Source: Streptomyces sp. L2
GTDB taxonomy: Bacteria > Actinomycetota > Actinomycetes > Streptomycetales > Streptomycetaceae
Length of the DNA: 64,000 nt
NCBI RefSeq assembly: GCF_004124325.1
Contig: NZ_QBDT01000001.1
Span: 2,418,001-2,482,000, forward strand
Direction of reading: 5' to 3'
Made by a program: the position numbers and the translations under genes. The notes beneath the pieces were generated by a model. That model did not search any database, was not told where the DNA came from, and saw only the letters and a program-made list of their open reading frames with translations. Shown here in pieces: positions 33,105 to 41,187 of this stretch. The stretch's first letter is position 1; each line of letters opens with the position of its first letter.

Positions 33105-33746
33105 CTACGGCTCAAGCAAGCGCGGCGACAACGCCCCGCACGGCACCAGATCCACCTCAGCCCCCGCGTCCCGCAGATCCGTCAGCACCAGCTCGTCGTA
33201 CATCAGCAGCCCCGCCTGCTCGGGCCAGACCACCGCCCACAGCCACAACCCCAGCGCCTCGCCGGCGAAGACGACCCGGTCGTCCGGGGTGCCGTAGACA
33301 TGCCAGAGCGGGGTCGGCCGGCCGGCCGCCAGCACCTTCGTCTGGGGCGGTTTCTCCACGCTCATGTGCGGCCCCGGGTCCGGCCCGTCGATGCCCGCGT
33401 ACCGCGCGCCGAGGCCGACGCCCAGTTCCTCGGCGACCAGGATCAGCTCGCCGACCCCGCCGAGCGGGCCGGGCCCGGAGCAGGCGACGGCGGTCGCGCG
33501 GCCCCCGGAGCGGTCGTCGCCCGCGTAGCACACGCCCGTGAACAGCCAGCCGACCGGCAGCGGCCAGGGCATCCACACCGGGACCTGGGTGCGGCGCACC
33601 ACGACGCTGAGGGCCTCGACGCTGGGCGGGATCACGGGCTGCAGAGGATGCACGGTCCCGTGCACATCGCACTGCCAGGAATCGCTGAAGAGTCCGGGAG
33701 CCCTGACCCGGCCACCACACTTCGGGCAACTGGGTTCGCCCCTCAT
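33105..33746 (-). CDS. DUF6758-type protein with N-terminal zinc ribbon
   Basis: A 213-residue protein. The first 30 residues have CPKCG and later a Cys-x-x-His (CDVHG), suggesting a zinc ribbon. The rest is mixed alpha/beta with several Trp and no known catalytic motif. I recognise it as a streptomycete conserved family (DUF6758) with no known role. ATG 33746. Confidence 0.75.
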   Translation of the reverse strand: MRGEPSCPKCGGRVRAPGLFSDSWQCDVHGTVHPLQPVIPPSVEALSVVVRRTQVPVWMPWPLPVGWLFTGVCYAGDDRSGGRATAVACSGPGPLGGVGELILVAEELGVGLGARYAGIDGPDPGPHMSVEKPPQTKVLAAGRPTPLWHVYGTPDDRVVFAGEALGLWLWAVVWPEQAGLLMYDELVLTDLRDAGAEVDLVPCGALSPRLLEP

Positions 33747-33837
33747 AGCGCTCCACGCTCCTACCCGTACCGCGTCCCGTCAAGGACGATCACCCGTCCG
33801 GGCGGAACTCGCCTGACCAGGGCAGAGTAGGTGCACC

Positions 33838-33867
33838 TTGCATTAATTAGCCGAACTAACTTACTAT
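33838..33867 (+). promoter_or_regulatory. MFS gene promoter with embedded dyad operator
   Basis: TTGCAT (33838-33843) and TACTAT (33862-33867) are spaced by 18 bp. The dyad TTAATTAG-CCGAA-CTAACTTA (33843-33863; 6 of 8 arm positions symmetric) fills the spacer, where a bound repressor would block RNA polymerase. No regulator gene lies next to it. Confidence 0.6.
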
Positions 33868-33923
33868 GTGCATACACCAACCATCTACGCCCGGGAACTC
33901 CCCCGGGACCTGGGAGGAGCACA

Positions 33924-35201
33924 TTGGACGCCCTCGACGCGGGAGCCGGCAGCATCCTGCGGCAGCCCAAGGCGGTCTGGGCCACGGCCGGAGCCTCCGT
34001 CGTCGCCTTCATGGGCATCGGCCTGGTCGACCCGATCCTGCCGTCCATCGCACAAGGCCTGCGCGCCACCCCGAGCCAGGTCTCGCTGCTCTTCACCTCG
34101 TACTTCCTGATCACCGCCGTCGCGATGCTGCTGACCGGCTTCGTCTCCAGCCGCATCGGCGGCCGCAGGACGCTGCTGCTCGGCCTCGCCCTCGTCGTGT
34201 TCTTCGCGGGCCTGTCCGGCACCTCGGACACGGTCGGCCAGCTCGTCGGCTTCCGGGCCGGCTGGGGACTCGGCAACGCCCTGTTCGTCTCGACGGCCCT
34301 CGCCGTGATCGTCGGCGCGGCGAATCCAACAGGTGCCGCGCGCAGCGCGTCGGACAAGGGCGGTGGTGGGCGACGGGCGGGAGGCAGCGCCGCGGCGATC
34401 CTGCTCTACGAGTCCGCGCTCGGCCTCGGCATGGCCTGCGGCCCGCTGCTCGGCGCCGTCCTCGGCAACATCAGCTGGCGCTACCCGTTCTTCGGCACCG
34501 CCACGCTGATGGCGATCGGCTTCCTGTGCATCACGGCGTTCCTGAAGGAGCAGCCGAAGCCGGCCCGCAAGACGTCACTGCTGGACCCGGTCAAGGCGCT
34601 CGGCCACGGCGGGCTCGCCTCGGCGGCGGTCTCCGCGTTCTTCTACAACTACACGTTCTTCACCGTGCTGGCCTTCACCCCGTTCGTGCTGAACATGACC
34701 CCGTACAAGTCGGGCGCGGTGTTCTTCGCCTGGGGCGTGCTCCTCGCGGTGTTCTCGGTGATCGTGGCCCCGCGCATGCAGGAGCGGTTCGGCTCCCTGA
34801 AGGTGCTCGGCGGCTCGCTGGTACTGCTCGCCGCCGACGTCCTCGTGCTCGGCTACGGCGACCACACCACGGCCGTCGTCTGCACGATCCTGTCCGGCGC
34901 GTTCATCGGCGTGAACAACACCGTCTACACCGAGCTGGCCCTCGGCGTCTCCGACGCTCCGCGCCCGGTGGCGAGCGCGGGCTACAACTTCGTCCGCTGG
35001 TTCGCCGCGGCCGCCGCGCCGTACTTCGCGCCGAAGATCGAGGAGTGGACCGACATCCACGTGCCGTTCGTGGTCGCGGCGGTCACCGCGGTGCTCGGCG
35101 CGCTCGTGGTCGTCGTACGGCGGAAGGCGCTGACGAAGGAGGCGGCGGAGCTGGAGCCGCGGCACGCCACCGAGGACGGCGTCACCGTCTTCGCCAACTG
35201 A
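33924..35201 (+). CDS. MFS transporter (drug/metabolite exporter type)
   Basis: A 425-residue, 12-helix major facilitator. Helix 1 is VVAFMGIGLVDPILPSIA, and the 2-3 loop holds a motif A-like SRIGGRRT. Helix 5 has ALGLGMACGPLLGAVLG, resembling the antiporter motif C. TTG 33924 is favoured by GGGAGGAG at five bases; the in-frame extension to 33831 would overlap the promoter. A Gly/Arg-rich insertion of about 18 residues (NPTGAARSASDKGGGGRR) sits before helix 5 where relatives have a short loop. Confidence 0.85.
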   Translation: MDALDAGAGSILRQPKAVWATAGASVVAFMGIGLVDPILPSIAQGLRATPSQVSLLFTSYFLITAVAMLLTGFVSSRIGGRRTLLLGLALVVFFAGLSGTSDTVGQLVGFRAGWGLGNALFVSTALAVIVGAANPTGAARSASDKGGGGRRAGGSAAAILLYESALGLGMACGPLLGAVLGNISWRYPFFGTATLMAIGFLCITAFLKEQPKPARKTSLLDPVKALGHGGLASAAVSAFFYNYTFFTVLAFTPFVLNMTPYKSGAVFFAWGVLLAVFSVIVAPRMQERFGSLKVLGGSLVLLAADVLVLGYGDHTTAVVCTILSGAFIGVNNTVYTELALGVSDAPRPVASAGYNFVRWFAAAAAPYFAPKIEEWTDIHVPFVVAAVTAVLGALVVVVRRKALTKEAAELEPRHATEDGVTVFAN

Positions 35202-35275
35202 CCGAAGATGAGCGGCCCTTGGTGAGCTTGCTCACGCCGGGGCCGCCACGCGGCTCACCAAGGCCGCCACCTGGC

Positions 35276-35860
35276 TCACCGCAGCGGGACGGACGTGCGG
35301 GCGGGGTCGCGCAGGTCCGTCCCGTTCGCCAGCCAGCGCTCCTGGAGGGCCTGGGCGCCGTGCACCCGCTTCCAGGCGGCCTCGTTCGGTGTCATCGGCA
35401 GCAGCGGCAGGAACCGTACGGCCTCCATCGGCTCCGGAAGGTCCAGATCCTCGACGAGCCCGCCGTTCTCCCCGACCAGCACCGAGGTGAACGGCGCTCC
35501 GGGCCACAGCGGCTCACCCACGTCCAGGGACGCCCCCGGGGCCACCACCAGGCCCTCCACCTGCGGGGACGCGCCGAGTACGGCGAGGGGGCGCAGCACC
35601 TTGTCGGTGTCGGCGAGGCCGGCCCGGACGGACAGGACCAGCTCGGCGCGGGGGCCCTTGACGGGGTCGGCGAGCACAGCCGTGGGGTCGGTCATGGGGT
35701 GCGCGGACATGCCGAGCGTGGCGTAGCGGACGAGGTCCCCCTCGTGGAAGCGGAGGACCTCGACGCGGTCCGTCCCGAGGAAGGTGACCGCGGCGCGCGC
35801 GTCCGGTTCGCCCAGCGCGGTACGCAACCGTGCCTCGACCAGAGGAAGAACTTCAACCAT
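35276..35860 (-). CDS. Suppressor-of-fused (SUFU) domain protein
   Basis: A 194-residue protein resembling bacterial SUFU-domain proteins: RFHEGDLVRYATLGMSAHPM in the first half and VRFLPLLPMTPNEAAW in the second. Bacterial members often act as toxin-immunity or unknown cytosolic proteins; here there is no toxin neighbour. ATG 35860 lacks a clear ribosome-binding site. It is divergent from the corA leader. Confidence 0.75.
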   Translation of the reverse strand: MVEVLPLVEARLRTALGEPDARAAVTFLGTDRVEVLRFHEGDLVRYATLGMSAHPMTDPTAVLADPVKGPRAELVLSVRAGLADTDKVLRPLAVLGASPQVEGLVVAPGASLDVGEPLWPGAPFTSVLVGENGGLVEDLDLPEPMEAVRFLPLLPMTPNEAAWKRVHGAQALQERWLANGTDLRDPARTSVPLR

Positions 35861-36359
35861 GCGGTGAGCATAGAACTCGTCAGTACAGGGCAAAGCGGCG
35901 CCTTGACACCGGGGGCTGCTGATACTCTGACCCTGGTTCGGGGCAGCACGCAGAAGCGTCGCTATCGGGTCCCGACGCCGAAGGAACTCCCTTACGAGGG
36001 ACCGGCCGGAGGAGGTGGGGCTGTCATGGATCGAAGTCGACCGTGCAGTACCACTCGCTCTTCCGGCCGCTGATGCGGTTGCTCTGATTCCGGCCTGAAA
36101 TCCGGCCTGCTGCCGCCTTTCTCGCTCGCGCCTTCACTTCGGAAGAGCACTTCGTTCTCGTTTTGCCTGATCTGTCGATCTGTCGATCAGGTCGGTCTGA
36201 TTCCGATCTGGTTCAGCAGCGAAGTTCGCCGCCGCGACGGTGCGGTGCTCCCCGCTTTGTGGACGTGCCAAACATCCGCACACAGGACGTCCTCATTCCG
36301 GGTAGTTCCACCCGCCGTGGTTGACCGGTCTTCGCTGTCCGATGCGAAGGAGCCTGCCC
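35861..36359 (+). other. Long corA upstream region (possible regulatory leader)
   Basis: This 499-bp gap precedes corA. It holds TTGACA at 35903-35908, a strong ribosome-binding site GGAGGAGGTGGGG at 36008-36020 serving no annotated gene, direct repeats TCCGGCCTG, and the dyad CCTGATC-12-GATCAGG at 36166-36191. The layout (promoter, short ORF, hairpins, Mg2+ transporter) suggests leader control, but I recognise no known riboswitch. Confidence 0.5.
36026..36073 (+). CDS. Putative 15-residue leader peptide upstream of corA
   Basis: An ATG preceded by GGAGGTGGGG at a good distance opens the short ORF MDRSRPCSTTRSSGR. It ends 286 bp before corA. In enteric bacteria, corA and mgtA are controlled through short leader ORFs, so a similar role is possible. 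Two other frames are open across the same stretch, which weakens the call. Confidence 0.3.
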   Translation: MDRSRPCSTTRSSGR

Positions 36360-37484
36360 ATGTCGATGATTCGTGACCTGCGCGCCGCGGTCCGTCCCTC
36401 GTCCCGCCCCGCCCCGCGCAAGGAGACGAGCACGTCGTACGACACCACGCGGGACCCGGCCACGCCGTCGGCGGTGGTCGACTGCGCGGTCTACCGCGAC
36501 GGCGGCCGCGTGGAGACGGCTCAGCCGCTCAGCCCGCAGGAGGCGATGCGCCGTGTCCGGCGTGACGGCGGGTTCGTGTGGATCGGGCTGCACGAGCCGA
36601 CGGAGGCCGAATTCGCCGGTATCGCCGGTGAGTTCGGGCTGCACCCGCTGGCCGTGGAGGACGCGGTGCAGGCGCACCAGCGCCCGAAGCTGGAGCGGTA
36701 CGACGACTCGCTGTTCACCGTGTTCAAGACCATCCACTACGTCGAGCACGACCAGCTCACCGCCAACAGCGAGGTCGTCGAGACCGGCGAGGTGATGTGT
36801 TTCACCGGGCGGGACTTCTTCATCACCGTCCGGCACGGCGGGCAGGGCTCACTGCGGGCGCTGCGGCACCGGCTCCAGGACGACCCCGAGCTGCTGGCGA
36901 AGGGGCCGTCGGCGGTGCTGCACGCGATCGCCGACCATGTCGTCGACGGGTACATCGCGGTGGCCGACGCGGTGCAGGACGACATCGACGAGGTGGAGAC
37001 CGAGGTCTTCTCGCCGGGCCGCAAGGGCGGGGTGTCGCGCGGTGTGGACTCGGCGCGGATCTACCAGCTCAAGCGCGAGGTGCTGGAGTTCAAGCGGGCG
37101 GTGGCCCCGCTGCTGCGGCCGATGCAGCTGCTGAGCGAGCGGCCGATGCGGCTGATCGACCCCGACATCCAGAAGTACTTCCGGGACGTGGCCGACCACC
37201 TGGCCCGGGTGCAGGAGCAGGTGCTCAGCTTCGACGAACTGCTGAACTCGATCCTCCAGGCCAACCTCGCGCAGGCGTCGGTCGCGCAGAACGAGGACAT
37301 GCGGAAGATCACCGCGTGGGCCGCGATCATCGCCGTACCGACGATGGTGTGCGGGGTGTACGGGATGAACTTCACGTACATGCCCGAGCTGCACTGGAAG
37401 TACGGGTACCCGGTGATCATGGGAGTGACGGTGGCCCTCTGTCTCGGCATCCACCGCACGCTGAAGCGCAACGGCTGGCTCTGA
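36360..37484 (+). CDS. corA: CorA-family Mg2+/Co2+ transporter
   Basis: A 374-residue protein. The cytosolic funnel domain (residues 45-310) is followed by two membrane helices, with the selectivity motif YGMNF in the loop between them (VCGVYGMNFTYMPELHW). The basic C-terminus KRNGWL stays inside. GAAGGAG lies seven bases before ATG 36360. It is in the same cluster as an MgtE-like protein, as in mycobacteria (Rv1239c to Rv1232c, from memory). The long upstream region may control it. Confidence 0.95.
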   Translation: MSMIRDLRAAVRPSSRPAPRKETSTSYDTTRDPATPSAVVDCAVYRDGGRVETAQPLSPQEAMRRVRRDGGFVWIGLHEPTEAEFAGIAGEFGLHPLAVEDAVQAHQRPKLERYDDSLFTVFKTIHYVEHDQLTANSEVVETGEVMCFTGRDFFITVRHGGQGSLRALRHRLQDDPELLAKGPSAVLHAIADHVVDGYIAVADAVQDDIDEVETEVFSPGRKGGVSRGVDSARIYQLKREVLEFKRAVAPLLRPMQLLSERPMRLIDPDIQKYFRDVADHLARVQEQVLSFDELLNSILQANLAQASVAQNEDMRKITAWAAIIAVPTMVCGVYGMNFTYMPELHWKYGYPVIMGVTVALCLGIHRTLKRNGWL

Positions 37485-37507
37485 GCGGCGCTGGATAGGC
37501 TGGGCCC

Positions 37508-38023
37508 ATGACAAGTGAGCTGCTCGACCAGGCCCTCGTCGAGGAGGCCGCGAAGAAGTCAGGCCTCGTCTGGGTCCGGGCCGCCGGCGCCCCGGCGGCA
37601 CGTGCGCTGTGGCACGTGTGGCACGAGGGGGCGGTGTGCCTGGTCGGTGACGGCACCGGTGAGCAGCCGCTGTCCGGGCTGGCCGACGGCGGCTCGGCCG
37701 AGGTGACCGTCCGCAGCAAGGACAAGGGCGGCCGGCTGGTGACGTGGGCGGCCACCGTGGCGGAACTCGTCCCTGACTCTCCCGAGTGGGAGGCGGCGGT
37801 GGCCGAGCTGAAGGGCAAGCGGCTGAACGCGCCCGACGGCGAGGAGATGCCCCGGCGGTGGGCCGCCGAGTGCCGGGTACTTCGCCTCACACCCACGGGG
37901 TCCCTGACCCCGCTCCCATCCGGCCCCCTGGCCGAGCCCCCGATGCCGACCCCGGCGACCACCCGCCAACCGGCCCCAGCGGCCCTGCCCCGCCTCCTGA
38001 CCAAACGCCGCAAGAAGAAGTAG
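37508..38023 (+). CDS. Conserved hypothetical protein, flavin-split-barrel-like
   Basis: A 171-residue protein. The first 130 residues (LVWVRAAG, ALWHVWHEGAVCLVGDG, AEVTVRSKDKGGRLVTWAA) look like a pyridoxamine-phosphate-oxidase/split-barrel fold without clear FMN ligands. The last 40 are Pro-rich and end in KRRKKK. It begins 23 bp after corA and is probably co-transcribed with it. Confidence 0.65.
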   Translation: MTSELLDQALVEEAAKKSGLVWVRAAGAPAARALWHVWHEGAVCLVGDGTGEQPLSGLADGGSAEVTVRSKDKGGRLVTWAATVAELVPDSPEWEAAVAELKGKRLNAPDGEEMPRRWAAECRVLRLTPTGSLTPLPSGPLAEPPMPTPATTRQPAPAALPRLLTKRRKKK

Positions 38024-38283
38024 CCCCCGAGCCGAGAAGAGCTGGGCACCGCCGGTCACGAACGTCGTGGCTGATCGCCGCTGCGGCGGAAAAAAAGGGG
38101 GCGCCTGGGAGAAGGCCGACCTTGCCACGCGGCTCACGCCCATCTCGGCCGCGCGGCTCATGATCGGCTGTGCCTCTGAACCGCCGCAGCCGGGCCCGGC
38201 CACGACGGCGGTGGTCGGCGGAGTACGACGGCGGTCGGCGGCTCGGAGCGGCCGGGAGCCGGGGGCGGGGGTCCCCGGGGGCT
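38024..38283. other. Convergent intergenic region
   Basis: 260 bp between two convergent genes, with short GC-rich dyads. I see no gene. Confidence 0.4.
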
Positions 38284-39036
38284 TCAGGACGTCGGTAGTT
38301 GTTTGCCGTAGTCCACTGTGTCCGATGTGGCGGGGGCGGTTGTGGTGAAGTCCTTGCCCCAGTCGGAGAACCGGAGCGTGCCCGCGTTGCCGGCCCGGGT
38401 GAGGAGGAGGGGGTACGGGGCGCCCTGGAGGGAGACGTCGAGGCTGCCGCCGTGGCCGCTCTCGCCGGTGATCCGGATCGTGCGGGTACCCGCCTGCTCG
38501 TGGTGGCCGTCCGTCGCCGGCGTGCCGTGCAGCGTCAGCAGACCGTCGAGGAGGACGTCCTTGTCCGTGAAGCCGCTGAACTTCTTGTACGCGGGATCGC
38601 CCTGCGGCACCTTCACATACTTGCCGCCGAGCTTCCCGGCCGTCCCCTCGCCCTTGCCGTCCCCGCCGTCGGCCTGCTTCCAGAAATCCGCGTCGGCCTT
38701 CAGGTACAGCTGCCGTCCGACCCGCAGCACGCGGAACGTCGTCCCCTTGGACGTGACCGACCCGGTGCCGCCGTCGTCCTTGAGCCGCATGTCGAGCCGG
38801 TATGTACGGCCACTGGTGACGACGGTGCCGGACAGCCGTACCGCGCTCGCCGCCTCCGCCGCCGCCCGGCTCTTCGCCTGGATCTGCGCGGCGGACAGCT
38901 TGCCCACCCCGTTGGTCCCCGCGTCCGGATCCCCGCCGCACCCCGTCAGGACCGTCGCCCCCGTCACGGCCAGCGCACAGATCGCGGTCGCCCGCGCGGT
39001 CCGGGGGAATCGACGACCGTGGGGAATCGCAGTCAC
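38284..39036 (-). CDS. Putative lipoprotein, LolA/LppX-like
   Basis: A 250-residue secreted lipoprotein with the signal LTGC (Cys33). The mature part has alternating beta segments (VRLSGTVVTSGRTYRLDMRL, FRVLRVGRQLYLKADADFW), as in LppX/LolA-type lipid-binding folds of actinobacteria. GTG 39036 gives a proper signal peptide, but the ribosome-binding site is weak. It is divergent from the MgtE-like gene. The ligand is unknown. Confidence 0.75.
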   Translation of the reverse strand: MTAIPHGRRFPRTARATAICALAVTGATVLTGCGGDPDAGTNGVGKLSAAQIQAKSRAAAEAASAVRLSGTVVTSGRTYRLDMRLKDDGGTGSVTSKGTTFRVLRVGRQLYLKADADFWKQADGGDGKGEGTAGKLGGKYVKVPQGDPAYKKFSGFTDKDVLLDGLLTLHGTPATDGHHEQAGTRTIRITGESGHGGSLDVSLQGAPYPLLLTRAGNAGTLRFSDWGKDFTTTAPATSDTVDYGKQLPTS

Positions 39037-39262
39037 AGGGGGCGCTGCCTTTCTGACGGGTCCTGAACGGCGTACGGCAGCGTACCGGGGCCCCGCCCCG
39101 CCGGTGGAGCCAGTCCTTCCGGACCGCCCGCCCGGGCGTATCCGACCGGCACGGGCTAGCCTGAAGCGCACCCGAGCGGGCAAAACCGAGCAATTCCCAC
39201 GCAGGACACGCCCCACGCGCACAGCAAGCGATGCACGCGAAGGAAGCAAAGGAAGCACAGCC

Positions 39263-40552
39263 ATGGCAGCCGGCGCCCCCCGGATCTTCGTCTCGCACCT
39301 CGCCGGGGTCCCCGTCTTCGATCCGACCGGCGACCAGGTCGGCCGCGTCCGCGACGTCGTCGTCATGCTGCGCGTCGGCCGGCGCCCCCCGCGTGTGCTC
39401 GGGCTGGTCGTCGAGCTGTCCACCCGGCGGCGGATCTTCCTGCCGATGACCCGCGTGACCGGCGTCGAGTCCGGCCAGGTCCTCTCGACCGGCGTACTGA
39501 ACGTCCGCCGCTTCGAGCAGCGGCCCACCGAGCGGCTGGTCTTCGGCGAGCTGCTGGACCGGCGCGTGACGCTGACGGAGACCGGCGAGGAGGTCACCGT
39601 CCTCGACGTGTCCGTGCAGCAGCTGCCCGCCCGCCGGGACTGGGAGGTCGACCGGGTCTTCGTGCGCAAGGGCCGCAAGGGCGGCGCCTTCCGGCGGGCC
39701 AAGGGAGAGACGCTGACCGCCGAGTGGTCGGCCGTCACCGGGTTCTCGCTGGAGGAGCACGGCCAGGGCGCCGAGAACCTGCTCGCCACCTTCGAACAGC
39801 TGCGCCCCGCCGACCTCGCCAACGTCCTGCACCACCTCTCCCCCAAGCGCCGCGCCGAGGTCGCCGCCGCCCTTGACGACGACCGGCTCGCCGACGTCCT
39901 CGAAGAGCTGCCCGAGGACGACCAGATCGAGATCCTCGGCAAGCTGAAGGAGGAGCGCGCGGCGGACGTCCTGGAGGCCATGGACCCCGACGACGCCGCC
40001 GACCTGCTCGCCGAGCTGCCCGAGGAGGACCAGGAACGGCTGCTGAGCCTCATGCAGCCCGCCGACGCGGCCGACATGCGGCGCCTGATGTCGTACGAGG
40101 AACACACCGCCGGCGGTCTGATGACGACCGAACCCATCGTGCTGCGCCCCGACGCCACCGTCGCCGACGCCCTCGCGAGGGTCCGCAACCGCGACCTGTC
40201 CCCCGCGCTCGCCGCGCAGGTCTACGTCTGCCGGCCGCCCGACGAGACCCCGACCGGCAAGTACCTGGGCACCGTCCACTTCCAGCGGCTGCTGCGCGAC
40301 CCCCCGTACACCCTGGTCAGCGCACTCCTCGACGACGACCTGCAGCCCCTGGACTCCGACGCCACCCTGCCCGTCATCGCCGGGTTCTTCGCCGCGTACG
40401 ACATGGTCGCCGCACCCGTCGTCGACGAGTCCGGTTCCCTGCTCGGCGCGGTCACCGTGGACGACGTACTCGACCACATGCTGCCCGACGACTGGCGCGA
40501 GACGGAGTTCCACCTCGACGAGGGCGAGGGGGCGGACACCCATGGCTCCTGA
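39263..40552 (+). CDS. MgtE N-domain/CBS-domain protein (soluble Mg2+-sensor-like)
   Basis: A 429-residue protein. It starts with a PRC-barrel-like unit (FVSHLAGVPVFDPTGDQVGRV), then the MgtE_N superhelix (LANVLHHLSPKRRAEVAAAL, DDQIEILGKL, ERAADVLEAMDPDDAADLLAEL), then a pair of CBS domains (GGLMTTEPIVLRPDATVADAL; PVIAGFFAAYDMVAAPVVDE). It has no MgtE channel helices, so it probably senses Mg2+ or nucleotides and works with the DUF1003 protein whose gene overlaps its end by 11 bp. AAAGGAAG precedes ATG 39263. Confidence 0.88.
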   Translation: MAAGAPRIFVSHLAGVPVFDPTGDQVGRVRDVVVMLRVGRRPPRVLGLVVELSTRRRIFLPMTRVTGVESGQVLSTGVLNVRRFEQRPTERLVFGELLDRRVTLTETGEEVTVLDVSVQQLPARRDWEVDRVFVRKGRKGGAFRRAKGETLTAEWSAVTGFSLEEHGQGAENLLATFEQLRPADLANVLHHLSPKRRAEVAAALDDDRLADVLEELPEDDQIEILGKLKEERAADVLEAMDPDDAADLLAELPEEDQERLLSLMQPADAADMRRLMSYEEHTAGGLMTTEPIVLRPDATVADALARVRNRDLSPALAAQVYVCRPPDETPTGKYLGTVHFQRLLRDPPYTLVSALLDDDLQPLDSDATLPVIAGFFAAYDMVAAPVVDESGSLLGAVTVDDVLDHMLPDDWRETEFHLDEGEGADTHGS

Positions 40553-41144
40553 GCGCGAGGCCCTCCGCGACCGCACCCCGGCGGGCGCCACGGCCACCAC
40601 CCGGCCCCGGACGCCCCGGCTGGACCAGCCGCGCCCGCCGCGCCGCCGCATCCTGCCCGAATGGGACCCGGAGGCCTTCGGCCGGCTCTCGGAGCGGATC
40701 GCCCGGTTCCTCGGCACGGGCCGCTTCATCGTCTGGATGACGGTCGTCATCATCGCCTGGGTGCTGTGGAACATCGCCGCGCCCCGGCCGCTGCGCTTCG
40801 ACGAGTACCCGTTCATCTTCCTGACCCTGATGCTCTCCCTCCAGGCCTCCTACGCCGCCCCGCTGATCCTCCTCGCGCAGAACAGGCAGGACGACCGCGA
40901 CCGGGTCAACCTCGAACAGGACCGCAAGCAGAACGAGCGGTCCATCGCCGACACCGAGTACCTGACGCGGGAGATCGCCGCGCTGCGCATGGGCCTCGGC
41001 GAGGTCGCCACCCGCGACTGGATCCGCTCCGAGCTGCAGGACCTGCTCAAGGAGATGGAGGACCGGCGCCGCCACGACGGCCACGTCGTATTCCCGGCGG
41101 AACGGTCAGAACACCCCTCGGGACGTGACGCAGAAGACCGCTGA
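40542..41144 (+). CDS. DUF1003 membrane protein
   Basis: A 200-residue protein. After a disordered Pro/Arg-rich start come two close membrane helices (FIVWMTVVIIAWVLWNIAA and YPFIFLTLMLSLQASYAAPLILL) and a charged coiled-coil tail (QNRQDDRDRVNLEQDRKQNER). This is the DUF1003 arrangement. The gene overlaps the MgtE-like gene by 11 bp, which suggests coupled synthesis. The function of the family is unproven. Confidence 0.9.
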   Translation: MAPEREALRDRTPAGATATTRPRTPRLDQPRPPRRRILPEWDPEAFGRLSERIARFLGTGRFIVWMTVVIIAWVLWNIAAPRPLRFDEYPFIFLTLMLSLQASYAAPLILLAQNRQDDRDRVNLEQDRKQNERSIADTEYLTREIAALRMGLGEVATRDWIRSELQDLLKEMEDRRRHDGHVVFPAERSEHPSGRDAEDR

Positions 41145-41174
41145 AGGACTACCCGGACGCCCCTCGGCGCGCCG

Positions 41175-41180
41175 TACCAT
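41175..41180 (+). promoter_or_regulatory. -10 element for leaderless mrp transcription
   Basis: TACCAT is followed by seven bases and then ATG 41188. There is no ribosome-binding site. This spacing puts transcription start at the A of the start codon, the common leaderless arrangement in actinobacteria. Confidence 0.6.
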
Positions 41181-41187
41181 CGTCACT

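Noticed and set aside
33843..33863. DmdR/IdeR iron box in front of the MFS gene
   Set aside because: It resembles the 19-bp iron box only partly, with an inserted CCGAA centre; kept only as a dyad of unknown regulator.
35941..36120. M-box (ykoK) Mg2+ riboswitch before corA
   Set aside because: The conserved M-box blocks are not present.
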